Virus record (IMG/VR): IMGVR_UViG_3300028581_000001
Location: 1-64,000 of that record
Length of the DNA stretch: 64,000 nucleotides
Strand: one strand, 5' to 3'
Origin: a virus
The notes under the pieces: model-generated
What the model was told of the DNA's origin: nothing
Database searches by the model: none
Seen by the model: only the letters and a program-made list of their open reading frames with translations
Made by a program: the position numbers and the translations under genes
In this document: piece by piece, positions 27,688 to 41,217 of the stretch
Layout: each line of letters begins with the position of its first letter
How positions within the stretch are numbered: position 1 is the first letter of the stretch

Positions 27688-29700
27688 TTATGTATTAATA
27701 TTACCATTGGTATTTATATTAGTACCAGAATTTATTTTACCTTTATTTTTATCTGCTAGTTTCTTTCTAAAAAATTCAGCTTCATTATTATTCATTGGTT
27801 TTGTAACTGGATTCTTTCAAGAATCTAATTCCCATTTAACTAAATTTCAATCTTTCATTCAATATATTACATTATTAATCATCATAATGTTTCTATATTT
27901 ATATCTATTATCTGCATTTTTAGCATTAGATGATTCTCATTTTTGAAGTAATGTTAATAAGTCTTCTACTTTAGATCATCTCATTTTAAAATCCTGAATA
28001 TTTTTAACTACATCTGGAATATTTTTTCCTAGTTCTATTTCTGAGCTATCATTGTATTTATATTTTTTATTTCATAAAAATTCTATTTTTCATCATCATG
28101 GATATATAACAGTTCACTTCTCATTTGGATGTTCATTAAAATAATCTGCAGCTAATTTAGCATTTTCATTATTAGTAAACTTAATTCAATTCTTAGCATG
28201 TTGTACTGCAGTATTAATATCTACTACTGGAGATACTCATGAATTATTTGTTAGTGCTGTTTGTGATTTAGTAGTTGAAGTTGTAGTATTTCATGTTGAT
28301 GTTATTTTTGGTGTAGGTGTAGGAGTAGGAGTAGGTGTACTTCATTGTCATGAATTCTGATCGGTTACTGGTGCTACATATCATCAAGTAACTCATCATG
28401 AAGCCTGTATTCTTCATGTGTCTAATCAAAACCATTCCTTCTTTTCTGTTCTAGCAGTTGAAAATCATTGTACTGCAGATCTTAATTCTCAATAAGTTGG
28501 CCATTTAGTTTTCCGATCTGGATTGCTAACTTTAAAATCTGACCAATCTTTAGCGATCTCAGGATTCTTTCTTATAAAGAATTGATCTTTATCAGTAACT
28601 GGATTCTTCCATTCCTCTGAATTCTTTGCATCCATAGCTGCAAAGTTAGCATCTTGAACTGATTGATCTAAGAATGTCTTTTGAACTCATGCTAACATTT
28701 CTGCTATCTGCCTATTCATTTCTTTATTAGAAAGTCATTTAGCTTTAATAGCTTCAATTCTATTCTGAACAAGTTTATAATCTTCTGCTTTCATTACATT
28801 AGCATATGTTTGTATTGCTGCAAGATTATCTTTATTAGCCTGATCCATATCTTTATCTAAAGCTATGTTCTGAGTTAATGCATCTGCAGCAGCTTTAGCT
28901 TCTGAGGTGATATATGCATTTCTATCATTAATATCTTCAGCTTCTAATACATCTCATCATTTCATTGAAGCATCTCATCTTTTTCATTTTGATTTTGCTA
29001 TTCATAATGAAGCATTATATGTTTGTAATTGTTGATTTTTTAATACATCTGTTCTTCTTGCTTCAATATCTTTTTGTCTAGATTGAAAATCTAAATAAGC
29101 CTGTTTTTTAATTTCTTCTGCTTCACTTAATGTTTGTGTTTTAGATTTTTCTAAAATCTCATTAATCTGATTTGATGTTTCAGCTGCTACTACTCAATCC
29201 TTTGCTACTTGATCTTCATAAAATTTTCTCATTTGATCAATAGCATCCTGCATATTTTTTGTATATGGATTATTTTTAGTATTAACTGTTGATGTTGTTT
29301 CATTAATAGTTGGAGTACTCATATCATCATATGTTGCATTAGGCTTTCCAGATAATGTAGATCAATTAGATGTAGTAGTATTTGTATTAACAGGTGGAGT
29401 ATTAATATTTGATTTATTAGTAGTAGATCATGTTCATGTATTTATCTGTGGTATTACTGCAGGTTTAACTACTGTATTTTCATTTATTGGTTTTATTGTG
29501 TTATTAACAATCCCACTATTTCATATAGTTGGTAATGTTGTTTTTGGAACTGTATATGATGATTTTAATTTATCATATACTCATGCTGTCTGTAGGGTTC
29601 ATTTAACTTGTGCAACTGCATCTGCCCTGCTCATTCATCAATCTGTAAGTTTCTTTATCTGAGCTTTCAGTATAGCTTCTTGCTCTGTTGTAATAGCCAT
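27688..29700 (-). CDS. Large virion protein with coiled coil and Pro-Thr linker
   Basis: 670 residues. N-terminus MAITTEQEAILKAQIKKL with a short helical motif, a Thr/Asn-rich spacer, a long coiled coil (about 150-300: QINEILEKSKTQTLSEAEEI and following), a TPTPTPTPTP linker near residue 450, and a C-terminal domain with EHPNEKGTVIYPGGGKIEF. In podovirus-like phages such proteins sit in the internal core or tail and are ejected with DNA. No family recognised. Confidence 0.75.
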
Positions 29701-29718
29701 ATAAAGTATAGTTAAATA

Positions 29719-31632
29719 TTAATTAATTATTTTTCTATTTAAAGGATTCAAATCTAAATTCGATGGAAGTTTATATTCTCATGTACCATGAGACTGTTGT
29801 AATTCTTGTAGTCTCTTCATTAATAAATCATTATCAAATTTATTTAATCATAAGATTTCAGATAATGTTTTTAATCACATAGGTCATTGAGCAACATATT
29901 GTCTTCATGTTGGAGATGTTTTTAGCATTTCAATTAATTGACGAGTAGGATGATAAAAATCATCAGCAGCAGGAAGCATATCATCTTCACTATATGACCA
30001 TTCATATGGTATAACAAAATTTACCTTATTTGTTCATAATCAACTTTTAGTATATCATGTTTCAGTATCATTTTGTCATTTATCGAAATTATCCTGAGCA
30101 GTTCTTGTTACTTCTGTATTAAGAATAAATTGTTCTCAATCTTTATTCTGAACTATAAGATCTCAATTCTGATATTTTCAAATAATATCTAATCATTTAG
30201 GAACATTTTTTGTTGTTATAGGATTAGATAATTCATTTTCCATATATTGATCTTTATACTTAGCTCTATTAGATTCATCATTCTTAGCTAACGTATATCT
30301 TCTATCTCATATATTAAATACTAAATTTCAACTATCATCAAATCATTGTACATCTGCTCACTCTGGAATATAATTTTCTTCAGCATACTTAGATAACTCA
30401 TCTTTTCAAACCTTAGGGAAAGTAACTGGTTTTCAGTTCATTCTAGTTTGAATATTTTTCTTATCATTTAGAGTAACTGTAAAATCTTTTCATTCTACAT
30501 ATCAAGTAGAGTTTTGTATATTCTTTTTATTATTTGGAATAACAGTTCATGTATCTGATGACTTATTGGGATTATTAAGTTTATTTTCTATATCCTTAGC
30601 TTCATTAATTATATCATCCTGTCATTCATCAATTGATATTCATGATGTATCTGTAGATAAATATTCATCTTGAGATCATGTGTATTCATATTCATCAGGT
30701 TGTGCTCATGCTACTCATAATCATATTCATAATTTTGTAGCAGGTCATGCAGCTTTTTTTACTCATGATTTAACTCAATCATTCAAAGCTTTTCTAGCTG
30801 CTTGAAACTTAGCCCATAGTCATGGACTGTTTTTTGCAACTTCTTCAGCAACATTTGGATCTTTCTTAATTGCTATTGCTAATTTATCATAAAATAATAT
30901 TTCTTCATTTGTTAATTTTAATCATGAATCAAGTCATTTTTTAATTGTATCTTTTAAAGTTCATTGAGCTTCTTCAGTAAATTTTCATAAAGTTTCATTA
31001 ATCATTTTAACACGATCATCTTTTCATGCAGCTCATTTAGCTATAGCTTTATATTCTGGACTTTTTACTAAATTAGAAATAGCATCTTTTATTTCTGATG
31101 CTTCCTTTCATCATTGTTTTAATGCAACTGCTGCACCCTTTGATAAATTAATAGTTTCATCAGCTCATTTTCAGAATCTTAATAAATTCTTTCAAGCTTT
31201 TAATAATTTAGCTCATCAGAATCATGGAGAAAATACTTCTCATGCAAATCATAATGTATCTAAAGTTCATTTTCATATTCATGTATTTCACCATTTACTA
31301 TTAATCCAATCATTTGCAGGATCATCTAGGTATTCATTTTCTGCTGCTTGTATTTCATCAAGTATTCATGGTTTATCCATAAAACTTGTTCACTTAAGAT
31401 TATCAGCTCAAAAAGTATTTCATATTCATGCTCAAATTCATGTAATTGCATCTGTTCAATATGCTCATATTTCTCATAATGCTGAAGCAGTATTAACTGC
31501 TCACTTAGTTAATCATTTTGCTACTTTTTCTACACCCTCTGCGGCAAACTCTCAAAAATCTTTAAGCCAGTCTCCTGCTCATTCTAATCATATTTGTGTT
31601 CATGCACTGAACTGATCTGAAACTTTTCCCAT
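29719..31632 (-). CDS. Glycine-rich internal virion protein
   Basis: 637 residues. The first 330 residues are rich in Gly/Ala with amphipathic and hydrophobic stretches (GEIGAYGTDAITGIGAGIG, GPATKLGIGLGVAGA), as in membrane-active ejection proteins; the remainder is hydrophilic. By hand count some 75 glycines are TGA and only about five are GGN. Paired with the coiled-coil virion protein downstream. Role in DNA ejection is inferred. Confidence 0.7.
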
Positions 31633-31658
31633 AGTATTTAAAAATAATAAAATAAAAA

Positions 31659-33461
31659 TTAATTGTTACAATTTATCTCATTGATAAAAGGTTTGGTAAA
31701 ATCTGTAAAGACATAGCTAGGTCATATACAGAATCTATTAAAACTATTATATTTAAATCTTATAAATCTTCAAGTTTTTAATATAGTAGTTTGTAAACTT
31801 ACAACATTTCAATCATATTCAGATACTTCATATACTCAAGTATCATATCATATTAATTCATCTCATGTTATAGATTCATTTAATCTAAGATCAAAATTAT
31901 AATTATTAAGTCTTCTTTGCATAACTGTTCTCTTTCATCACATATCAAAATCAATTGAAAGATTAACATCTATTTCTGGCATTGGTTCTTCAAATTGTTT
32001 TATTCAGAACATAGTACGCATAGCAATAGGCATATACATTTTTTGTCCTCATATAATATAGAAATTTACTTCTTGTTTATATGGTACATCTAAATCTGTA
32101 TATGCTGTATTTGTTTCTTTTAATATTCATCAGTCAGTTAATACATCTCATCAATCTTCTATTTTATATATAAGTTGATTTGGATATTCATTTATGATCC
32201 AATGTTGATATTGTTTATTGAATTGATAATTTGTAGTACTTCAATCTTTTTGATAAAGAAAATTTAAATAATTTTGTGAAGCAGTAAGATAAAATTCTCA
32301 TCATGATAATGCATCAAATATTCATCTAGTATTAAGTAATGCATTCTTTACATTTAATTCATATGTTGTAAGATTAACTTTCTTTACATCAACTTGCATT
32401 AATTGTTTATCTTTTTGTAATATATATATTGTTTGATCTGAAAATATTGTAGAATATTTAGATAAAGTATCTCAATTATAATTTAAATTATATTGAATAT
32501 ATGTGTTATAAGTTTTATCAGTATCTGGAACTGCTGCATATATTTTATTTTGATTAGCAAATACTAATAATGAATCTCATATAGCAAATAATTGTGTTCA
32601 ATTATCTATTTTAAAAAAATTATTTTTATAAAAATTAGAATTTGTATATGCATATGCTTTTGTAAAATATGTAAAATATTTTGTAATAGCAAATATATTT
32701 GTATCATAATTTACTATATCAATTATTTCGTGTTCTGTATCAGTTTTAATTATATGTACTTCTCATTCATTAATTCAATCTACCATTACTTCAGATATTA
32801 CTCAATGTCAACTAGAATTAGTATGTCATATACATAATGTATATCATATAGAAGTTGTAGCTGCAGGATATATTGTAGCAGTTACTCATACTACTGGAAA
32901 TGTTGCTAAATCATTTGTTACTATATGAACATATCATAATGGATCTATGATATCAATCTTTGTTGTAAATCAAGATAAATCTCATGTTGTAAACATTATA
33001 TAATCTCATACTGCTAATGAAGTTCATGTATACTTAAATGTAATATCTCAATTAAGTGATGTTGATTCTGTTATTGTTATTGTTCATCATGTAGGTCAAT
33101 TTGGTCATCTTCAATATACTATTCTTTTTGGAGAATTTGCTGATAATATAAATCAATATGGAGTAATGCATTCCCATGAATTATTTTCATATGTACCTAT
33201 ATATCATTTAGTTACTGCAGGATCTCATGACGTTTCTGTATAATAATAATAATATACTATACCACCAATTTCTTTAGAGTCAAGAAAGCATTTATATTCA
33301 TCTAAATATTTTTCTACGAGTCAATCTCTTTTATCAAGATAAAATTCACCTGAATAAAAACCATCTATATCATATGGTGGTGGAACAACTTTACAGTTTA
33401 TTATTTTTTCATAAGTTTGATTCAGCTGTCACGCTGTCATTTCATAAGGTAGTATTTCCAT
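31659..33461 (-). CDS. Tail tube/tubular protein B-like (T7 gp12-type)
   Basis: 600 residues. Beta-propeller-like body with repeats around short hydrophobic strands (QLFAIGDSLLVFANQNKIYA, SGGEFYLTASQNYLNFLYQK, YQFNKQYQHWIINEYPNQ) and a C-terminal part with RLNNYNFDLRLNES. This architecture and its position directly next to the gp11-like gene match the tubular tail protein of T7-like and crAss-like phages. Family assigned by overall pattern. Confidence 0.65.
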
Positions 33462-33462
33462 A

Positions 33463-34074
33463 TTACATATTTAAGTGATACATATCTGTTAATCAATCTT
33501 CCTCTGATAGTTTATTAAAGCGAGTCATAGCATGACTAAAGAAGTCTGATGTTGCTGATTCTCAACTCATTAGATTAATTGGTGCTGCCCAATCCATCAT
33601 CATTTTAATTACTGCAGGAATATATCTATTTGGTAATTGTATTGCTTTATTAAAATCCTGTGGATATGAAGCCCATTCATAATCCATTGTATAAAGTACA
33701 TCTATTCTAACTATATCTGTACTTGTAAGTATTTCACTATTTCATGTTGTGAATTGACACCATTGATTACATACATCTTTAGGAATGAATAATGTTGGAA
33801 CAAGTTCTATTGAAGATCAACTTGCAAGATATCCTATACATTCTTGAACTTTTCTAATTGAATTAGAAGTTATAAATTTATTCTTAGTTCAATTTAATAC
33901 TCATACTATATCTTTATCTATCTTATATGTAAATGTAGATTGATCTATATTGTATGCATCTTGTATTGCACAATTCGCATAAAATAAAATTCTATCTGCA
34001 GAAGCTAATGCATCTCATCATCTAGATAGAAAGTATGGTTGTACATGTGAAACTAATGCTGAATAAGTTATCAT
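33463..34074 (-). CDS. Head-tail adaptor / tail tubular protein A-like (T7 gp11-type)
   Basis: 203 residues, start MITYSALVSHVQPYFLS. Helical with ILFYANCAIQDAYNIDQSTF, IRIDVLYTMDYEWASYPQ and a late LPNRYIPAVIKMMMDWA; helical gatekeeper proteins of T7 type have this size and sit between the head and gp12-like genes, as here. Its stop is 2 bases from the next start. Confidence 0.65.
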
Positions 34075-34135
34075 ATTATTATGTTAAAATATAATTTATT
34101 TAATTATATATAAACTATAAATAATTACAAATAAA

Positions 34136-34166
34136 AAAGAGTACCAATTTAATTGATACTCTTTAA
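34136..34166 (-). terminator. Terminator after the capsid gene (minus strand)
   Basis: AAAGAGTA and TACTCTTT arms with a loop of about 12 bases, T-run TTTTTTATTTG on the minus strand. It follows the major capsid gene by about 12 bases and limits read-through into the tail genes. Confidence 0.85.
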
Positions 34167-34178
34167 TATTTTTAACTA

Positions 34179-35528
34179 TTAAAAGTTGTCTATTCTAACA
34201 TATGTATTTTCGTAAGTTTGACCTGCGAATATATTAGCAATAGTCATCTGAGCTGTATACTTAACATAGTCTACTGATGTTTGTGGCATCTTAAGAACTG
34301 TATATCCAGTACCAGAAGTTTTTACTAGTGCACCTGCATCAGTTACTGATTGATATTCTGGAGTTCTGAAAGTAACTAAATGTTTTGGGAAACCGAAAGC
34401 TTTTGAAGCATTAGGATATAGAGTATTTAGAGTATGAGATACAATCCATTTAACATTTTTGAAATATGGAGAACTATATTCAGTTATTCCAAAATCAATT
34501 GTCTTTTCTTGAAGTGTAAAAAAGTTACTCATATCATACATAATCTCAGAAAGATTAGTAATGAACTCATAGTTACAATAAAATGTAGGAACTTCAGATC
34601 AAGTATAAACTGGAGCTGAACACATTCTATTAATAACTTCTACTAGTTTCTTAGCCTTAGCTTTACCTGCAACAACTCATGTAAAATCAATTATTGCTGT
34701 ACCAAGATTACCTTCTCTAGCTTCCTTCTCTTCAATCAAAGTATTAAGACCTTGAGTTTCTGATTTAGGTCCAGAAATATTTCTACCAATATACCATGCT
34801 TTTGCGAAAGCGTTGTTAGATCTATTAATAACTATAGCAAATTTAGATTTAATATATTCCTGTGCATCAACGAATAGTCTAGTTTGATTGATTTCTTGAG
34901 AATCAAATTCCATTGATCAACCAAATTTTTGGAAATATACTTTAACTGGAGTGTAATCTGAATCAACTCAACCTCTAGTGATCTCAGTACCATGAATAAT
35001 CTGATTATATGCAAACATTACATAGTCATCAGTAAGACAAGTTACTGCAGAATCTAGAGTTACTACTGTTGGATTTCATAGATTTGGAGTAATAACAGTT
35101 ATTACTCTTTGCTGATCAGTTGTTACTGAACCAATTCATGGTTTAATAACTACAACGTCACCTACTGCAAGATATTTAGCTGTAGCTTCTGAAACTAATA
35201 TAGTAGTATCTGCAGTATTATCTGCTGTGATAATAGCTTTATCAGTAAAAGCTTGAGCTTCATTCCATACAACTTCGTTCTTGTTGATAGTCATATCAGT
35301 TTCAAGAGCACCAATTGATTTAAAGTTTAGAGCTTTTTGTTCCATATAAGTAAGGCCACCTCTTTTAAGTTTACCTCAATCCTTATATACATTTGGTAGG
35401 TAAAGACCTACATACATTAGTTCAGGGAAATCTCTTATCCAAGAGTTCATAACCTGAAGACCTTTTGCTGTAACATTATCTAATATAGATTGAGCATCTG
35501 TTACAGTAGTTTGTACTGCGTTTGACAT
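34179..35528 (-). CDS. Major capsid protein
   Basis: 449 residues. Position (scaffold and portal upstream, neck genes downstream), length, an own terminator and codon choice all point to the major capsid protein. Features: N-terminal helix SNAVQTTVTDAQSILDNVTA, beta strands around LAVGDVVVIKPGIGSVT, long stretch AYNQIIHGTEITRGGVD, and a final domain ending ENTYVRIDNF. About 30 glycines by hand count: roughly 19 GGT, 3 GGA, 1 GGC and only 7 TGA, the reverse of its neighbours. No direct HK97 motif seen, as is usual. Confidence 0.8.
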
Positions 35529-35559
35529 AGTTTAATTTTTTAATTATAATTTAAAGTTT

Positions 35560-36243
35560 TTAAAGAGTTAAGAAGTTATCTTCCTCTAACTCTTTGGATT
35601 TCAGATTTGGATTTGAAGATGTGTTGTAAGATTCAGCTGCTGCTAGAATATCTGCCTGACTATCTACTTTCTTTTGATCGTAATCCTCTCATGTGATTCA
35701 AGATAGCATATCTTTTAATATGGATACTACTTTGGTCTTTGATTTTTCATCTCAAGACTGTGCTTTTTCTAGATTCCTAGATAGCATTAACATTTGTGGA
35801 TTAGAAAATTCTCATCAGAATGCTTCAAGTTCAGCATTTTTAAACATAAGATCAGATTTTTCTCATGCCATTTTCTTAAGTTGATCTCACATTCTCTTAA
35901 GTCAATCCTTAAGAGTAGCATTCTCATCTTTTAAAATAGCAATATCTTCTGCTGACGCAGTTCATGTTTTTTCTATGTTTTCAATAGCATCATTTGATTT
36001 GTCTAATGAATCATTAGATTCATCTATATCAGCAAATAATTCTGATAAATCAAATTCTTCTCAATCACTTTCTTCTGTTGTCGTATCTTCTACAGTTTCA
36101 GAAGTAGTTTCTTCACCTGTAATTTCTTCAGCTGTAGATTCAGTATCGGTTTCTTCTTCATCTGCTTCTGGTAATGATATATCAAGCTCTGTATTATCTT
36201 GATCCATAGTTTCCTCTTCAGGAGGTAGTGTAAAATCATCCAT
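35560..36243 (-). CDS. Scaffold / capsid assembly protein
   Basis: 227 residues. N-terminal 65 residues highly acidic (TLPPEEETMDQDNTELDI, EEITGEETTSETVEDTTTEE), then helical coiled-coil region (AILKDENATLKDGLKRMGDQ), charged C-terminus. The composition and location just before the capsid gene are typical of scaffolding proteins. Confidence 0.75.
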
Positions 36244-36245
36244 AT

Positions 36246-36581
36246 TTATTTTATGTTTAAATTATAAAGTTCATTAATATAATCTTTTACAGATTGGCAG
36301 AAATCAAGTAAACCTTTCATTTCTCTAATAGCTGTTGTGTTGTTTGCTTCGGCATGTCTCGCAACCTCTCACCAATAGTAAGACATTAGAGTCTTAAGTA
36401 ATTGATCTAAATCGGATAGCGACTTATCTTTTAAGAATAGATTAAGCGTTTCGTATTCTCAAACTTTGTTGATTCATGGAAACATTTGTCTAATTAATGT
36501 TTCACGTTCTCAAAGATTATATTTATTATAATATAGTTTGTCAACAAAATTTTTCAAATATCTAATTATTGTAATTATCAT
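36246..36581 (-). CDS. Small head-associated protein
   Basis: 111 residues, helical, start MIITIIRYLKNFVDKLYYN, with ETLIRQMFPGINKVGEYETL. Located between portal and scaffold; could be a minor head protein or head-completion factor. No family recognised. Confidence 0.65.
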
Positions 36582-36591
36582 ATATTTTTAA

Positions 36592-38637
36592 TTAAGAAAT
36601 ATTTCCTGCAGTTGATAGTAATTGTTCATCAGTATAGTCTTGATATGTTGGAATAGGAGAACTATATTGTTGTTGACCTGACTTCATATCGTAAGATGAT
36701 TCATATCATCATGATGTTGGTCATGATTCATTACTAGGATAATTTCATCATCATCAAGTATATCATGCTCAAGGTCATCATTGTCATTGTCATTGTCCTG
36801 CAAATTGTTTTCTCTGAGTTTGTTCTTTATCAGAGTAAATAATTTTTTCTGGATCAAAATCTTGTCATACAAGAAGTTTTATTATCTCTTGCATATTAAC
36901 TGATTCACCTGCATACTGAAGCATTGCAGGTAATGCTTCTTTAACTGCAGCCCTACTATTTTCTTTTGTAAGTTTATTTAAACTATTATATGTGAAAGTT
37001 ATATTCCTTTCATCTATAATAGATCTAATATCAATTCCATTTACATTGAATGTATCAAACTTTTGTTTTCAATCTTTATCTGTAACGAAAACTTCTTCAA
37101 CTTTAATTCACATTTTAAGAAGTTCATCTTTAGTATAAAATTTAAAATACATTAGTATCCAAGATCTCATTATATTTCACATCATCTGATCAATAGAATC
37201 TGTAATTGGTGTAAGTTTAGATTTATATTGATTAAACTTCATATCTATACCTCATGATACACGTTCAATAGAACCTTGTCATCACATTATATAATTAGAT
37301 ACTCATGATCTTTGTTCTGCAAATGATTGTACTATTTGCATAAAGTTTACTGGTGCAAAATCTGTAGCACCTAACTGGATCTTTTCAATGTTATTGTTAC
37401 CATTAGTTCTAAAAGCTTTAAACTTTTTGAAATCAAGAGTTCAGTTTTTACCTATTGGTATATTACCTGATACCCTAAACATAGGCCCCATAACTAATTT
37501 AATGTTATCAAGAAAAGCATTCCATAACATATTGTTTATGTCTTGAAGTCATCAAAGATTATCAGCTACACCATTTGCATTACCTGTTCATGGTACTAAT
37601 GAGAAGTTTGCTTCTCTTATTTCACCTAGATTATATTGCTTCTTACCTGTATATATAAGATTACCATTTATGAATATAACTTTCTGATCGTTTACTGTTG
37701 TATATTCTACAAGTTCATATGTAGATTTATCTACATTAAGAAAGTAGTTATTTTTAAATTCATCATGAACTCATCATCAAATCTGATCTCATGAAATTCA
37801 TCATACAAGATCTGATTTTTTAATACATACAGGTAGATCAAAATTAAATGAGCTATCTGCATTTATAAATTGAGTAGTTGATGTTAAAGATTTTACAGGA
37901 TTGTAATCATATATAGAAAATCTTGAACCATAATCTTCTTTGTATGCTTTAAGAAGTTTATCTAATTTATCAGGTACAGATTTTTTAGTTTCTTCTGGAT
38001 AAGCTTCTTGAAGAGTTGGTATTAATTTAGCTTTAATAGCATCTCATGTTTGAAATGTTCTTACTATCTTATAAGAAGATTTAGTTAATCATTTGGTTCT
38101 ATCATACATTACATCAAATATTGATATGTATTGCATAGATGGAGTCTTAACTATTTGATTTATATCTTTACCAAAGAACTTATTTTTAATTTCTTCTTTA
38201 AGAAATATATCTTTAACATATGCTTTACCACAAATTAGAATTTCTTTTGTTGCTTCCTTGAATGTAGCTTTACCAATTCATCTAAAATCAAATGCTTCAG
38301 TACATATTCTTTTAAGTTTTGATTCATTGATTCATACTTCATATCAGAAGTCAAAAAGATTTCAGAACATAGTATCTACTACAGAAGCTACAAGTGGATA
38401 ATCTACATTAGATTGCCATTCATCTATTGAAGATAAACGATCAGCTACAAATCATAAATACTTTTTATAATTTGCTATATACTTTGGAAATTCATAGTTA
38501 TGAAATTCCATTGTAGTATCATCTATAATTCTCTTGATATCATCAATATCTTTTTTTGTATCAGGATCTAATTTATATTCCTGCTTTTCTTCAATAATTT
38601 TATCATTCATAATTAAAGTATTATTTAGTAAAGTCAT
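36592..38637 (-). CDS. Portal protein
   Basis: 681 residues. Long helical-barrel architecture: N-terminal MTLLNNTLIMNDKIIEE, middle blocks SKLKRICTEAFDFRGIGKAT, LPVCIKKSDLVGGISGDQI, ADNLGGLQDINNMLWNAFLD, YIMGGQGSIERVSGGIDMKF, and a Gly/Gln-rich tail GQGQGQGGPGAGYTGGGGN mostly coded by TGA. Position next to TerL and size fit crAss-like/T7-like portals. Its start overlaps the terminase stop by 13 bases. Confidence 0.8.
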
Positions 38638-40697
38638 CTGTGATATCAAGATTTATTATCATCAACAGATTTATCTGAATCATTATATAAATAAGTTTCA
38701 TAAGTTCAAGCTTCAGTTACAAAATTCTCTATATCTTTTACAGACTTTAATTCTAGAATTAAGTACATATACATAATTGCATACGCACATGCTAATACTA
38801 AATCATCTTTCTTAGTTCATTTACCTTTATATAATATAACTTCTCAATGTCCAGATTTTAATTTAATAAAATTATTCATCTGTTCTAATAGATCATTGAG
38901 ATCTCAATTAATCTTAAGTAGATTTGTATTAAATACTGTAGCCATTGTTGTAACAATGGTTCATTTTCTACAATTATAATATCAGTATTTTTTATTATAT
39001 GAAAGTTCTCATTGTCATGTAGACTTTATCCGAGCATCTACAACTCATTTAACATCTTGTTCTGATACTGATTCTCATACTCATGAGCGATCTCATATAA
39101 CTAATAAATTTTTATATTTCTTTTTGTAATCTTCTGCATAAACTAATTGTGTTCAATAAGTTGCATTCAATACTTTTGTTGCAGATTCTATTTCTCTATG
39201 TTTTAAATTAATTAAAACTAATCAACATGTATCTGTCAACTTACCAAGATCAAATCAAAGTATTCTAGGATCACTATCTGTATATTTACTATGATTAGCA
39301 TTTACTATATAAGTTCAAGTATTGAATACATTAGATTCTTCTAATATTATACAGTATCATTTAGAATAGAATTCTTTTTCTCATTTAATTCTTAATGCAT
39401 CCTTAGCAAGTTCTACTTGCTTCTTAAATTCATCTATAGTTTTTCATTGCATCATAGCTTCATTTTCGTCTATAGTTAAACGATATGAAACTATATCATC
39501 ATTATCTATTTCTCAATCTACTAATAATTTATAGAACCAATGGTCAACTGGAGTTTCTTCATTGATTGTAGATACTATAAAAAAATCAGAAGTTTCGAAT
39601 GCTGCTCTTTGATGAAAACTTGCCCAGAATGAATTTGTAATACGAGCTGCTTCATCTATTATAGCAAAGTCACATGCAATACCTTCTCACGTTGAATTAC
39701 CTAGTTCATTATTACCTCTATCCATATTGAATAGAGATATAACTTTGAATGTATTTCATGTAAGATTACATTTAATTTCTTGCTTTGCTCTACTTATATC
39801 AAATAGTCTTTTACCATTATCAAGCTTCTTGAATAATAAATCTCATAAAAGAGATTCAATATACTGCATAGCCTGATCTCAAATGTTTGATTTCTCAGGT
39901 ACAAAATATTTAATCTCTCTATAAGGTCTACCACCAAATCATGGTTTAGTTGATAGCAATTCTCTTGCTGCTATTAATGCAGCAAAATATGTTTTTCATT
40001 GTGATCTTGAAGCTCATACAATATTGTATTTCTTCCAATTCATTATTACTTTCTTTGCCCAATTAAATAATTTAAATCAAGCATGTTTACGAAGTAGGTG
40101 TCAATATGCATATCATCTATCAGGATCACCTATAACTTTATTTGTATATCATTGTTCTATTTCAGAATCTAATACTCATTCTAATGAAACATCTTTAATA
40201 TTTATTCATACAACTGATCAGGACATAACTCTTTTTTGTTTTTGTTTTCATCAAAATCAAACAAGTTTTTTTTCTGAATCATAATATACTCATAATAAAT
40301 TAAATAGATTTTTAATTATAGTATAAGTAAGATCATCTAATATTCTCTCTTTTGCCATTACTGACAAATAGAATTGAGTAACATTTCTTGTAATATCTTT
40401 TCATTCAACTATAGGTAAATTTAAAGTAAATGGTTTATTATTAAAAAATTCTTTTATTACTCATCACTCTGGATCAAATCTAATATCTTTAATAACATCT
40501 GGTTTATATTTTTTGAACCGAACTTCATCTACTACTCTAAATATATCTTCAGTATGTTTATCAACTTCAGAATAGAATAATTTTTGTTTTGATTGTATTA
40601 CTGATCTATCACTAATCATAGATCATAAAAAAGATCTAATAGCATCATTTACTTCTTTTGATGAAAACGAATTATTTACATCTGATAATGTTATCAT
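38625..40697 (-). CDS. terL: Terminase large subunit
   Basis: 690 residues. Walker A VGASRSQGKTY (about 227-237; both motif glycines TGA), Walker B CDFAIIDEAARI, coupling motif FFIVSTINEE, then nuclease-domain motifs RILGFDLGKLTDTCGL, LLVIGDRSGVG and KKDDLVLACAYAI. Full ATPase plus RNase-H-like nuclease layout. ATG 40697 is used because the 113 residues ahead of the next Met (MAKERIL) are in frame and protein-like (SVIQSKQKLFYSEV). Overlaps the HU-like gene by 7 bases. Confidence 0.92.
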
Positions 40698-40954
40698 TTT
40701 ATTTTAACTGAATTATTTAATAAGTCTGAAGCTATTATTTTTACTTTCTTGAATTTCTTTCATGGTACGAAAGTTGTAGTAGTTATTCTAACTTGAAATT
40801 TTGCTATTCAAGTTAATGTAAATGTTTTATTATTTGCCATGCTAGAATAAATATATTCTCTTAGTAATTTAAGTGTATCTTTAATGTCTTGTCTTTTTAT
40901 TCAATGACTATTAGCATAGTCAACAAAGTCTTCATTAGTATTCGAGTTTTTCAT
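40691..40954 (-). CDS. HU/IHF-like DNA-binding protein
   Basis: 87 residues: DIKDTLKLLREYIYSSMANN helices, then FTLTGIAKFQVRITTTT and KKFKKVKIIASDLL, matching HU's ...V.L.GFGtF.vr... and K.v.i.as... segments. The beta-arm tip is altered. It sits between TerS-like and TerL genes, so it may bend DNA for packaging, like IHF at lambda cos. A second HU-like gene is at 58569. Confidence 0.7.
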
Positions 40955-41216
40955 CTTTTCAAATTTTATTAAATATAGCAATCTGAGTTTGGTTTCATAT
41001 TCATTTAACTCAGTTTAGTTGTAAAACTAATTTAAGTGTATCTAGTTGAACTTTATTATCGCACATCTCATCTCATTTATTATTTAGAGTTTTTGCATCT
41101 AATAAATCTCAAATCTTTTCTGCTAACTTAGTTCAATCAATATTGATATTTGCAAGAGCCTGTTTCATCTCTTGCAATATATCTTTTGATTCTGGAACTA
41201 TTAAGTCTGTTGTCAT
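40935..41216 (-). CDS. Putative terminase small subunit
   Basis: 93 residues, start MTTDLIVPESKDILQEMKQA. All-helical with KLAEKIGDLLDAKTLNN and LQLNGVKGIGNQTQIAIF. Assigned from position just upstream of TerL and size; sequence alone does not prove it. Confidence 0.5.
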
Positions 41217-41217
41217 T

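Noticed and set aside
38452-38776. Short ORFs on both strands at the portal start
   Set aside because: The minus one is the N-terminus of the portal gene cut at a TGA; the plus one is its antisense.
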